Source of the DNA: Thermohalobaculum sp039822785 | GTDB lineage: Bacteria; Pseudomonadota; Alphaproteobacteria; Rhodobacterales; Rhodobacteraceae | Direction of reading: 5' to 3' | Assembly (NCBI GenBank): GCA_039822785.1 | Contig: JBCBMO010000005.1 | Location: forward strand, 248,001-312,000 | DNA length: 64,000 nucleotides | In this document: piece by piece, positions 16,700 to 24,779 of the stretch | Numbering within the stretch: the stretch's first letter is position 1 | Layout: each line of letters begins with the position of its first letter | Made by a program: the position numbers and the translations under genes | The notes under the pieces: generated by a model | Seen by the model: only the letters and a program-made list of their open reading frames with translations | Database searches by the model: none | Told to the model about the DNA's origin: nothing

Positions 16700-17502
16700 G
16701 CGGCGCCCTCGCCGAAGGTGTCGCGGCGGGAGCGGTCCATGACCTCCCGCATGCGACGGATGGCGCTGTCGAGGCCGGAGAAGATCGCCTCGCCGATCAG
16801 GAAATGGCCGATGTTGAGCTCCACAACCTCCGGGAAGGCCGCAACGGGCCCGGCGGTGTCGTAGGTCAGGCCGTGGCCCGCATGGACCTCCAGGCCCAGG
16901 TGGTGGGCGAAGGCCGACATCTCCGACAGGCGCGCAAGCTCCGCGTCGCGGGCGGCGGTATTCCCGTCGGCGTGGGCGTCGCAGTAGCTGCCGGTGTGCA
17001 GCTCCACGACCTCCGCGCCGATGCGGGCGGCGGCCTCGATCTGGCGCGGCTCCGCGGCGATGAAGATCGAGACGCGGCAGCCGACGTCGCGGAGCGGCGC
17101 GATGAAATGGGCCAGCCGGTTCTCGTCCGCCGCAACCTCCAGCCCGCCCTCGGTCGTGCGCTCCTCGCGCCGCTCCGGCACGATGCAGACGGCATGGGGC
17201 TTGTGGCGCAGAGCGATGGCCTGCATCTCGTCGGTCGCCGCCATCTCGAAGTTCAGCGGCAGCGTGAGCGCGCCCATCAGCGCCTCGATATCCGCATCGG
17301 TCATGTGACGCCGATCCTCGCGCAGATGCGCGGTGATGCCGTCGGCCCCCGCCGCCTCCGCCACGCTGGCGGCGCGCAGGGGATCGGGATGGGCGCCGCC
17401 TCGGGCGTTACGGATGGTCGCCACATGGTCTATGTTCACGCCCAGGCGCAGGAAGCCCACGGGTCGGGCCGGCCGGTTCTCGATGTCGAATGGATCAGGC
17501 AT
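16696..17502 (-). CDS. pdxJ: Pyridoxine 5'-phosphate synthase
   Basis: Condenses 3-amino-2-oxopropyl phosphate with deoxyxylulose phosphate to give pyridoxine phosphate in the DXP-dependent vitamin B6 route. TIM-barrel features: LGVNIDHVATIRNARGG at the start, the ITAHLREDRRH phosphate loop, LNFEMA with the catalytic Glu, VELHTGSYC and VHAGHGL. The start is ATG 17502, preceded by GGGAGG; an upstream ATG at 17532 lacks a ribosome site. About 268 residues. Confidence 0.95.
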   Translation of the reverse strand: MPDPFDIENRPARPVGFLRLGVNIDHVATIRNARGGAHPDPLRAASVAEAAGADGITAHLREDRRHMTDADIEALMGALTLPLNFEMAATDEMQAIALRHKPHAVCIVPERREERTTEGGLEVAADENRLAHFIAPLRDVGCRVSIFIAAEPRQIEAAARIGAEVVELHTGSYCDAHADGNTAARDAELARLSEMSAFAHHLGLEVHAGHGLTYDTAGPVAAFPEVVELNIGHFLIGEAIFSGLDSAIRRMREVMDRSRRDTFGEGAA

Positions 17503-17542
17503 TGTCTCCCTCCCGCCGCTCTCCGACGGCATAGGCTGGCCG

Positions 17543-18172
17543 CTAGGTGTCCACCGCGCGCTGGCGCTTTGCCTGGGCCCGCAGCAGCTTTTGGCGGCGG
17601 CGCTCCTGATAGGCCGCGATCACCGGGCCCAGGATACCGTAGCTGAGCGCCCCTGCCAGCAAACCCGGGCCGAGGCCGCCCACAAGGTAGGGCAGAAAGA
17701 CCTGATCGAAAAAGGTCATCAGACCGTCGAGCATGGAGGGGCCATAGCCGAACCAGCTCTGCATCGTGACCCAGATCGAGTTGAAGGCATCGCCGAAGGC
17801 ATTCGTGACCGCCGCGAAGTCGCTATCGCCCTCATCGCGGCCCAGGATCGCATAGCCGATGTAGAGCGCCGTGGTCGAGATCAGCGGGAAGGTGAAGGGA
17901 TTGCCCACGATGGTGCCGAAGAGCGAGGCGATGACGTTCGCCCTCAGCGCCCAGGCCAGCCCGGCGGCGACGAAGAAGTGGAACCCGAAGAACGGTGTGA
18001 AGGAGGCGAGGGCACCGCAGGCGAAGCCCAGCGCGATGCGATGCGGGCTGTCGGGCAGGCGGCGGATCCGTTTGCCGATGTAGCCGAAGCCGCGCCACAC
18101 GCCCTTGCGCGGATAGAGGAACTCTGCGGCTCTATCCTTGAGGCTTGGCTTTTCCCTGCGCTTGAAGATCAT
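17543..18172 (-). CDS. DUF2062 membrane protein
   Basis: A 209-residue protein with the DUF2062 pattern: a basic N-terminus, then GVWRGFGYIGKRIRRLPDSP, GFACGALASFTPFFGFHFF and GTIVGNPFTFPLI, with about three membrane segments and a long amphipathic region near residue 130. The family is widespread and uncharacterised. It sits between rsh and pdxJ as in other Rhodobacterales. Its spacing from pdxJ (40 bases) suggests shared transcription. Confidence 0.85.
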   Translation of the reverse strand: MIFKRREKPSLKDRAAEFLYPRKGVWRGFGYIGKRIRRLPDSPHRIALGFACGALASFTPFFGFHFFVAAGLAWALRANVIASLFGTIVGNPFTFPLISTTALYIGYAILGRDEGDSDFAAVTNAFGDAFNSIWVTMQSWFGYGPSMLDGLMTFFDQVFLPYLVGGLGPGLLAGALSYGILGPVIAAYQERRRQKLLRAQAKRQRAVDT

Positions 18173-18332
18173 CTCGGTCCGTTTCGATCCTGCCGGCTCG
18201 GCAACCTCGCACGCTTTCCATTAAGGATGGGTCATGGCCCCTGGACGGCTTACATAGGGCGTCACTGAGGCGGCGTCTCGCCCGGTGACGCAGCCGTGTC
18301 AAATCAGACCGCTTAGGCGTGACCCATAGCCC

Positions 18333-20606
18333 TCAGGAGACCGACCGCTCGGCCGCACCGATGACCGGTTCCTGGCCGACCTCCTGACGGGCGGACTGCG
18401 ATGAACGCGCAGTCGCCGCCCCCGGCACAGTTGCCTCCGGCGCCCCGAGGGGCAGGCGCGGCTGCAGCGTCTCGCTCTCGGCGCCCGGCACATCGCGCAT
18501 GCGTTCGGCGCGGCTGACGTAGCTCTGCGCCTCCAGCGCCGTCAGGATATCGTTGAGATGGCGCAGATTGCGCACCTCCAGGTCGAAGGTGATGCGATAG
18601 ACCTCGGGTGTGCGCTCCACCACGGCGAAATTCTCGATATTGGCGTATTGCTCGCCCACCAGCATGCAGACCCGGCCCAGGGCGCCGGGCTGGTTCGCCA
18701 GCCACAGCATGATCCGCGCCAGGTTCGTCGCCCGGCGGGAGGCATCGGGCGACCAGTGCAGATCGTACCAGCGGTCTAGATCGTCCTCGTAATTCGCGAG
18801 CACCGAGCAGGAGGCCGCGTGCACCGAGATCCCGCCGCGCCGGCGCAGGCCGATGATCCGCTCACCCGGGACAGGCCAGCAGCGCTGACAAAAGGTCACC
18901 TGCGCGCCCGCCGGTACGCCCGCCACGCGCAGGTCGGGCTTAACGGGCAGGTCCTGGTCGAGCGCCGCCATCTCCGGCTGGCTGGGGTAGACCGCTTCGA
19001 CCACCGCCCGGCCGGTCAGACGCCCCCGCGACAGCTCGATCATCATCGCCTCGACGCTGGGCTGGCCCAGGCGCGCGGCGGCGGCGGCGAAGGTCTTGTC
19101 GCCGCTCTCCCGGCCGAGCCGCGCAAAGGCGGCGCTGGCGCGTTCGCGGCCGAGTGCCACCTCCGCGTCGCGGCGCTGTTCGCGCAGCGACCGGCGGATC
19201 GCGTGCTTCGCGCGGCCCGTGACCACCAGATCCTCCCAATGGGGCGAGGGGATCTGGCCCTCGGCGGTGATGATCTCCACCTGCTGGCCGTTCCTCAGCC
19301 GGGTCCACAGCGGCGCGCGACCGCCATCGACCAGCGCGCCTGCGCAGCGGTCGCCGATACTGGTGTGGATCGCATAGGCGAAATCGAGGGGTGTCGCCCC
19401 CCGGGGCAGGCCGATCACGTCGCCCTTGGGCGTGAAGCAGAAGACCTGGTCGTTATACATGTCGAGCTTCACGTGCTCGAGAAACTCGGTGGGCTCATCC
19501 CCCTTCTCAAGCCGGTCCACCAGGTCGCGGAGCCAGGCAAAGGGCTCGACCGCGAAGGGGTTCTTTACCCGCGCGCCGTCGCGATAGGCCCAATGCGCGG
19601 CGACCCCGGTTTCGGCGACGGAATGCATCTCGGGCGTGCGGATCTGCACCTCGACCCGCATGGCACCGGGGCCCGACACGGTAGTATGTACCGATCGGTA
19701 CCCATTCGCCTTGGGGCTGGAGACATAGTCCTTGAACCGCCCCGGCACGGCACGCCAGTGCCGATGCAGTGCGCCGAGGGCGCGATAGATGTCCTCCTCC
19801 CGCGCGCAGAGGACCCGGAAAGCATAGATGTCCGAGAGCTGGGAGAAGGCGATCTTCTTCTCCTCCATCTTGCGCCAGACCGAGTAGGCACGCTTCTCGC
19901 GCCCGATCACCTCCGCCTCGATCCCGTTCTCGGCCATGATTTCTTCGATCCCGGCAACGATCTCGGGCACGCGCCCGCCGGTGGCCTCGCGCAGTTGCTC
20001 GAAGCGGCGGATGAGCGAGGTGCGCGCATCCGGCATCAGCTCCTTGAACGCCAGATCCTCCAGCTCGTCGCGGATCGATTGCATCCCCATGCGCCCGGCC
20101 AGAGGCGCATAGATGTCCATCGTCTCCTGCGCGATGCGCCGGCGCTTGTCGGGGCGCAGACTGTCGAGCGTGCGCATGTTGTGCAGGCGATCGGCGAGCT
20201 TCACCAGGATCACCCGAACGTCCTCGGCCATGGCCAAGAGCAGCTTGCGAAAGTTCTCCGCCTGTGCGGCCTCGCGGCTCGAGTGCTCGAGCTTGGTGAG
20301 CTTGGTGACCCCCTCGACCAGCAGCGCGATCTCCTCGCCAAAGAGGCGCGTGATCTCCTCGGCGGTGGCCGGCGTGTCCTCGATGGTGTCGTGCAGAAGG
20401 GCGGTGACGATGCTCGCGTCGTCGAGCCTCAGCTTCGTCAGGATCGCCGCGACCTCGAGGGGGTGGCCGAAATACGGTTCACCGCTGGCGCGCTTTTGGT
20501 TGGCGTGGGCCTTGGCCCCGAACACATAGGCGCGGTTCAGCAGCGCCTCATCGGTGCCCGGGTTATAGTCGCGCACCCGTTCGACAAGCTCGAATTGCCG
20601 GATCAA
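18333..20606 (-). CDS. rsh: Bifunctional (p)ppGpp synthetase/hydrolase (Rsh)
   Basis: Makes and degrades the stringent-response alarmone. The N-terminal HD hydrolase is intact (His48, His72-Asp73 in LLHDTIEDT, KLADRLHNMRTL around 136-147), so hydrolysis is expected. The synthetase region (about 235-345) has SDIYAFRVL and NGYRSVHTTV. A TGS domain covers about 395-455 and an ACT domain about 655-725. The start is TTG at 20606 with AAGGAG twelve bases upstream; this start gives the conserved MIRQFELVERV N-terminus. At 757 residues it is longer than usual because of a low-complexity tail of about 45 residues. Confidence 0.96.
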   Translation of the reverse strand: MIRQFELVERVRDYNPGTDEALLNRAYVFGAKAHANQKRASGEPYFGHPLEVAAILTKLRLDDASIVTALLHDTIEDTPATAEEITRLFGEEIALLVEGVTKLTKLEHSSREAAQAENFRKLLLAMAEDVRVILVKLADRLHNMRTLDSLRPDKRRRIAQETMDIYAPLAGRMGMQSIRDELEDLAFKELMPDARTSLIRRFEQLREATGGRVPEIVAGIEEIMAENGIEAEVIGREKRAYSVWRKMEEKKIAFSQLSDIYAFRVLCAREEDIYRALGALHRHWRAVPGRFKDYVSSPKANGYRSVHTTVSGPGAMRVEVQIRTPEMHSVAETGVAAHWAYRDGARVKNPFAVEPFAWLRDLVDRLEKGDEPTEFLEHVKLDMYNDQVFCFTPKGDVIGLPRGATPLDFAYAIHTSIGDRCAGALVDGGRAPLWTRLRNGQQVEIITAEGQIPSPHWEDLVVTGRAKHAIRRSLREQRRDAEVALGRERASAAFARLGRESGDKTFAAAAARLGQPSVEAMMIELSRGRLTGRAVVEAVYPSQPEMAALDQDLPVKPDLRVAGVPAGAQVTFCQRCWPVPGERIIGLRRRGGISVHAASCSVLANYEDDLDRWYDLHWSPDASRRATNLARIMLWLANQPGALGRVCMLVGEQYANIENFAVVERTPEVYRITFDLEVRNLRHLNDILTALEAQSYVSRAERMRDVPGAESETLQPRLPLGAPEATVPGAATARSSQSARQEVGQEPVIGAAERSVS

Positions 20607-20633
20607 CGGGCGGGTGCGCTCCTTCGCGGTGGG

Positions 20634-20653
20634 GCCGGGGAGCGGGCCCCGGC
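20634..20653 (-). terminator. GC hairpin between rpoZ and rsh
   Basis: GCCGGGG (20634-20640) and CCCCGGC (20647-20653) form a perfect seven-base-pair stem with a six-base loop. It lies just after the rpoZ stop on the minus strand. There is no T-run, so it may only attenuate or stabilise the transcript rather than terminate it. Confidence 0.35.
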
Positions 20654-20663
20654 AGGCTCAACC

Positions 20664-21059
20664 TTAGCTGCGGTCCTGCTCGGCGAGCAGCGCGCGCAGC
20701 AGCTTCTCCTCGTCCATGTCGTCCATCGGCGCATCGCGCTGGGGCTGCGGCGCGAACGGACTGGCCTGCGGCACCTCGGTCATGCCGCCGCCCATGAGCA
20801 GCGCCATGTTGTCCTCCTCCGGCTCGTCGACCTCGATGTGGCGCTGGAAGCTCTCGATCGCCTCCTCGCGCAGCTCATCGGGCACGACGCGGCGGTCGGC
20901 GATCTCCCGCAGGGCAACGACGGGGTTCTTGTCGTTCTCGCGCTCCACCAGGATCTCAGCGCCGGCGGACACGGTGCGCGCGCGGTGCGCGGCGAGCATA
21001 ACCAGGTCAAAGCGGTTCTCGATCTTGTCGACGCAGTCTTCGACGGTCACGCGGGCCAT
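20664..21059 (-). CDS. rpoZ: RNA polymerase omega subunit
   Basis: Small subunit that helps assemble RNA polymerase and forms part of a ppGpp-binding site in many Proteobacteria. The start MARVTVEDCVDKIENRFDLV and the AAHRARTVSAGAEILVERENDKNPVVALREIA core are diagnostic. At 131 residues it has an acidic C-terminal extension (EVDEPEEDNMALL) common in Alphaproteobacteria. It directly precedes rsh, a functional pairing. Confidence 0.95.
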   Translation of the reverse strand: MARVTVEDCVDKIENRFDLVMLAAHRARTVSAGAEILVERENDKNPVVALREIADRRVVPDELREEAIESFQRHIEVDEPEEDNMALLMGGGMTEVPQASPFAPQPQRDAPMDDMDEEKLLRALLAEQDRS

Positions 21060-21124
21060 ATGCGGCGCTCCTTAGCTCTCGATCTCAGCGCAAGGCGTCT
21101 ACATGACCCGGATCGCGGGGGAGT

Positions 21125-21742
21125 TCAAGACACCCCGGCCGCATCGCCATCCCGCACCAGCCCCTCCATCGCCGAGGCCGGCAGGGCCGCGAGCATCTCG
21201 CTGACCGTCCGGTCGAGCAGCGGATGGCGCCAGTCCGGCGCCACCTCAGCCAGCGGGGCGAGGACGAAGGCGCGCTCATGCAGACGCGGATGCGGCAGGA
21301 TCAGGTCGGCGGGCGCCCGCGTCTGCGCCGCCGCCACCGACAGGCCCATCCACTGTGCCAAGGTCTCCCGATCCGGCGCGACGCGGTCGCCGATGGCCAG
21401 GAGATCGAGATCGCAGACCCGCGGTCCCCAACGGTCGCGCCGTTCGCGCCCCAGGGAGACCTCCACGGCATGGAGCGCCGCCAGCACTGCCTCTGGTTCC
21501 GGGCCTACCTCCGGCCCCTGCGCCTGAAGCACGGCGCAGGCGTTCACGAAATCCGGTCCAGACCCTAGCGGAAACGCAGGATTTGCATAAATTGAGCTGA
21601 CGGAAACCAGCTCGAGCCCGTTTTGCGGCAGGGCGGCCAGTGCTGCGGCAATTGTCTGCCGAGGCGTCCGGTTGTCAGACGGCAGGTTAGCGCCCAATGC
21701 AATCAGGACCTTAGACGCTCTTGAGCGATGCTGACACATCAT
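21125..21742 (-). CDS. folK: 2-amino-4-hydroxy-6-hydroxymethyldihydropteridine diphosphokinase
   Basis: Transfers pyrophosphate to hydroxymethyldihydropterin in folate synthesis. It shows IALGANLPSDNRTPRQTI, SSIYANPAFP, DFVNACAVL, the signature LGRERRDRWGPRVCDLDLLAIG with the metal-binding Asp pair, and LPHPRLHERAFVLAPL. Three ATGs in a row (21745, 21742, 21739) follow AGGA; 21742 has the best spacing, giving about 205 residues. A frame reaching 21832 enters an A/T-rich divergent promoter region. Confidence 0.94.
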   Translation of the reverse strand: MMCQHRSRASKVLIALGANLPSDNRTPRQTIAAALAALPQNGLELVSVSSIYANPAFPLGSGPDFVNACAVLQAQGPEVGPEPEAVLAALHAVEVSLGRERRDRWGPRVCDLDLLAIGDRVAPDRETLAQWMGLSVAAAQTRAPADLILPHPRLHERAFVLAPLAEVAPDWRHPLLDRTVSEMLAALPASAMEGLVRDGDAAGVS

Positions 21743-21854
21743 CATTTTTCCTAATGCAGTAGTAGTAAGCATGGACAGAAGCGTCACACTGTGCCAAGGC
21801 GGAATGAGCAACCGAATCAAACTGTCCAGCAAAAAATGAAAGAACAGCGCGCAG

Positions 21855-22445
21855 ATGTTTTATCGGGATGAACGCCTAGCTCTTTTTATCGATGGCTCGA
21901 ACCTCTACGCCGCTACCAAGGCGCTCGGCTTCGACATCGACTACAAGCTGCTTCGCTCTGAGTTTATGCGGCGTGGTAAAATGGTGCGCGCCTTCTACTA
22001 CACTGCGCTCATCGAGAACGAGGAATACTCGCCGATCAGACCGCTCGTCGACTGGCTCGACTACAACGGTTTCACTTTGGTCACAAAGCCGGCCAAGGAA
22101 TTCACTGACAGCACCGGTCGGCGCAAGGTCAAAGGCAACATGGATATCGAGCTCGCAATCGATGCCATGGAGATGGCGTCGTATGTCGAGCACATCGTAT
22201 TGTTCTCCGGCGACGGCGATTTCCGCCCCTTGGTAGCGGCATTGCAACGAAAGGGCGTTCGCGTCTCTGTCGTCTCGACCATCCGCTCTCAGCCACCCAT
22301 GATCGCCGACGACCTTCGCCGACAGGCAGATAACTTCATCGAGCTCGAAGAACTCAAGGACGTCATTGGCCGCCCCCCGCGGGAGGATCGGAGCCCCGCG
22401 GCGGTCCGACAGGAAGACCCGGCAGCAAACGACCATCACGGCTAG
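21855..22445 (+). CDS. NYN-domain (LabA/DUF88-type) protein
   Basis: A 196-residue protein with the PIN-like NYN fold predicted to act as a ribonuclease. The acidic residues are in place: ALFIDGSNLYAATKALG at the N-terminus, KGNMDIELAIDAMEMA in the middle, and LFSGDGDFRPLVAALQRKG. The family groups with LabA of cyanobacteria. It is divergent from folK across 112 A/T-rich bases, and its own base composition is a little lower in GC than its neighbours. Whether it cuts RNA here is unproven. Confidence 0.87.
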   Translation: MFYRDERLALFIDGSNLYAATKALGFDIDYKLLRSEFMRRGKMVRAFYYTALIENEEYSPIRPLVDWLDYNGFTLVTKPAKEFTDSTGRRKVKGNMDIELAIDAMEMASYVEHIVLFSGDGDFRPLVAALQRKGVRVSVVSTIRSQPPMIADDLRRQADNFIELEELKDVIGRPPREDRSPAAVRQEDPAANDHHG

Positions 22446-22451
22446 GGCCCG

Positions 22452-23135
22452 ATGGCGCAGGACCGCTGCCCCGCAGCGGATGGTTCGGTGCCGCCGGAGG
22501 CGCCGCCGGGATGCGCGATCTGCCCGCGACTGGCCGACCACCGCGCCATCACCGCGACCGAGGAGCCGAGCTGGTTCAACGGGGCCGTTCCCAGCTTCGG
22601 CGACCCGCAGGCGCAGTTGCTGATCGTGGGCCTCGCCCCCGGGCGCGGTGGGGCCAACCGCACCGGTCGTCCCTTCACCGGCGATTACGCTGGCGATCTG
22701 CTCTACGAGACGCTTGCCACGCTCGGCCTCAGCCAGGGGCGCTATGCCGCGCGGGCCGACGACGGGCTGACGCTTCGGCGCATCATGATCACCAACGCCG
22801 TGCGCTGTCTGCCGCCGCAGAACAAGCCCTCGACCAGCGAGATCGCGTCGTGCCGCCCGTTCCTCAGCGCGCGTATCGCGGCGCTGCCCGAGCTCCGCGC
22901 CATCGTCACCCTGGGCAAGATCGCCCATGACAGCACCCTGCGCGCGCTCGGCCATCGCCCGGCGGCGCTGCCCTTTGCGCACGGCGCCCAGGGCGAGATC
23001 GGGGGGATCTCCCTGCACACAAGCTACCACTGCTCGCGCTACAACACGCAGACGCGCCGCCTGACCCCGGCGATGTTCATCAGCGTGATGCGCGCTGCGG
23101 CAGCGGCGGCGGGCCTGGCGGCCTCAACGCGCTGA
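22452..23135 (+). CDS. Uracil-DNA glycosylase, family 5 (UdgB)
   Basis: Removes uracil and other deaminated bases from DNA. The signature GLAPGRGGANRTGRPFTGDYAG is that of family 5, which lacks the catalytic Asp of classical Ung. Four cysteines (CAIC near residue 20, then NAVRCL and SCRPFL) are placed to hold the [4Fe-4S] cluster. The C-terminal motif reads HTSYHCSRYNTQT. The frame has 227 residues. Its 3' end overlaps the convergent LysR gene by 12 bases. Confidence 0.9.
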   Translation: MAQDRCPAADGSVPPEAPPGCAICPRLADHRAITATEEPSWFNGAVPSFGDPQAQLLIVGLAPGRGGANRTGRPFTGDYAGDLLYETLATLGLSQGRYAARADDGLTLRRIMITNAVRCLPPQNKPSTSEIASCRPFLSARIAALPELRAIVTLGKIAHDSTLRALGHRPAALPFAHGAQGEIGGISLHTSYHCSRYNTQTRRLTPAMFISVMRAAAAAAGLAASTR

Positions 23136-24026
23136 CAGCCCCTCCGGCACGCCTGCCCGCAGCGCCTCGGCAAAGGCGAGGACGCGGGCGGGGCGAAAGC
23201 GATTGCGCGCCCAGACCAAGGACAGGGCCAAGGCCTGGGGCCGCCAGTCGGGGCAGAGGAGCCGCAGACGCCCCGCCGCGACCTCCGGCGCCACAAGCCA
23301 GCGCGGCAGGGCCGACCAGCCGACACCGCCCTGCACCATCCGCAGCGCCGCGAACAGCGTGTCGGTGCTCGCGACCACCCGGGGCTGCACGGTGACGCGC
23401 CGCCCATCCGCATGATCGAGCGTGAACCGCGCGCCCATGAAGGGCGTGAGCATGACAGCGGCGCGTCCCTCCAGCCCCGCCGGTGCTGCCACCGACGCCG
23501 CACCCGCATGGTCGACGAGCACCCGTTCGAGCCTTGCGAGGGGCCGGACGATCAAACCCTCGTCCCGCACGGCCCCGACGCGGACCCAAAGATCGATCCC
23601 CTCGGCCGTCAGGTCGCGCGGCGCATCGTCCAACAGCCATTGCAGCGTGATCGCAGGGTGGGCGCGCAGAAAGCTCGCCGCGATATCCGCCAAGACGCCC
23701 TGCCCCAGCCCGACAGGCACCAGCACCCGGATCGGCCCGGCCAGCGCCCCCTCATCCGCGCGCAGGGTTTCGCCCAGCCGCTCCCAACTGGCAAGCAGCG
23801 CCCGGCCTTCCTCTTCGAACCGACTGCCTGCCTCGGTCAGCGTCAGCTCATGGGTCGTCCGGCGCACCAGCTGCACCCCCAGCAGCGTCTCGAGCTGGCG
23901 CAACTGCCGGCTCACCGAGGGCTGCGAGATCCCCAGCGAGCGACCCGCCGCCGAGAGCGATCCCGCCTCCGCGATCCGCAGGAACAGCCGGGTCATCTCC
24001 AACCGGTCGACCGGTGCACCGGTCAT
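23124..24026 (-). CDS. LysR-family transcriptional regulator
   Basis: A 300-residue LTTR. The N-terminal winged helix-turn-helix is LFLRIAEAGSLSAAGRSLGISQPSVSRQLRQLE, followed by LGVQLVRRTTHELTLTEAG. The C-terminal effector domain runs from about residue 90. It is divergent from a secreted VOC-family gene, the classic LTTR arrangement, and the first codons and intergenic DNA contain several palindromes. It probably controls the VOC gene and itself. Effector unknown. Confidence 0.93.
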   Translation of the reverse strand: MTGAPVDRLEMTRLFLRIAEAGSLSAAGRSLGISQPSVSRQLRQLETLLGVQLVRRTTHELTLTEAGSRFEEEGRALLASWERLGETLRADEGALAGPIRVLVPVGLGQGVLADIAASFLRAHPAITLQWLLDDAPRDLTAEGIDLWVRVGAVRDEGLIVRPLARLERVLVDHAGAASVAAPAGLEGRAAVMLTPFMGARFTLDHADGRRVTVQPRVVASTDTLFAALRMVQGGVGWSALPRWLVAPEVAAGRLRLLCPDWRPQALALSLVWARNRFRPARVLAFAEALRAGVPEGLSAR

Positions 24027-24041
24027 TCGAAGATCGAATGA
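24009..24041. promoter_or_regulatory. Overlapping palindromes at the LysR start
   Basis: GACCGGTGCACCGGTC (24009-24024) is a perfect 16-base palindrome. It is followed by a second inverted repeat with eight-base arms (TCATTCGA at 24023-24030 and TCGAATGA at 24034-24041). The second has the T-N11-A character of LysR boxes. Both cover the LysR start codon, consistent with autoregulation. Confidence 0.45.
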
Positions 24042-24151
24042 TTGTCTTTCATACCATCCGTCTACCGAGAAAGCGCGTCGCGCGCCACCTTCGCGTCATC
24101 GCCGGCACCCGGACCGAAGGGGCCACCGATCAGTCACCGAAGGGATATGTC

Positions 24152-24691
24152 ATGAACCGTCGCTCTCTCCTCCGCATCGGCACGCTCAGCGCCGTCAGCT
24201 ACACCGCGCTCGCCCTGCCCACGCAGGCTGCAGCAAGCGCCGCCGCCGGCCCGCTCGCCGCGTCCCGCTTCGATCACCTCTCGCTCAATGTGCGCGCCTT
24301 CGACGCGATGATGGCCTGGTATCGCGACGTCCTGGGCTTCGAGATCGAGGTTGCCTGGCGGGTCCAAGCCCTTGGCGGCAAGCGGCTCGCCTATCTCCGC
24401 CTCGGCGATACCCGGTTGGAACTGGTCGAGGCGGACGCCGACGGCATCGGCCTGCCGGAGGCGGCCGATTTCCTCGACCACTTCGCCCGGACGGGCTTTG
24501 GGCATCTCTGCTTTGCCGTGGCGGACGCTGACGCCACCATGACGGCCCTGACCGCCGCGGGCGTGCAGGGCTTCGTGCGGCCGGAGACCTATGATCTGGA
24601 CGGCACGCCCTACCGCCGGCGCGTGGGCTTCGTGAAGGACCCGGAGGGCAATGTGCTGGAGTTCGCCGAGCCCCTGTTCGAGGCCGCGTAA
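24152..24691 (+). CDS. Secreted VOC-family (glyoxalase-like) protein
   Basis: About 179 residues. The start is ATG 24152, with AAGGGA six bases upstream. The N-terminus MNRRSLLRIGTLSAVSYTALALPTQAAA reads as a signal peptide with a twin-Arg-like RRSLLR, so export is likely, possibly by Tat. The rest is one vicinal-oxygen-chelate domain: FDHLSLNVRAFDAMMAWYRDVLGFEIE, a central FGHLCFAVADADATMTAL with a metal-ligand His, and DPEGNVLEFAEPL with the closing Glu. Export is uncommon for VOC proteins. Substrate unknown. Confidence 0.82.
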   Translation: MNRRSLLRIGTLSAVSYTALALPTQAAASAAAGPLAASRFDHLSLNVRAFDAMMAWYRDVLGFEIEVAWRVQALGGKRLAYLRLGDTRLELVEADADGIGLPEAADFLDHFARTGFGHLCFAVADADATMTALTAAGVQGFVRPETYDLDGTPYRRRVGFVKDPEGNVLEFAEPLFEAA

Positions 24692-24779
24692 GCTGCATAC
24701 AGACGGGAATACCCGGGCGGGCGGGCGATGTTCCGCCCCCCTTCAGGGGCGGGACGAGGCCGCGGGCCCGGGCAGTTCC

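Noticed and set aside
18819..21527. 902-codon plus-strand open frame
   Set aside because: It is antisense to rsh, rpoZ and folk-coding DNA, whose protein motifs are unmistakable. High GC removes stops from the opposite strand; the encoded peptide has no family features.
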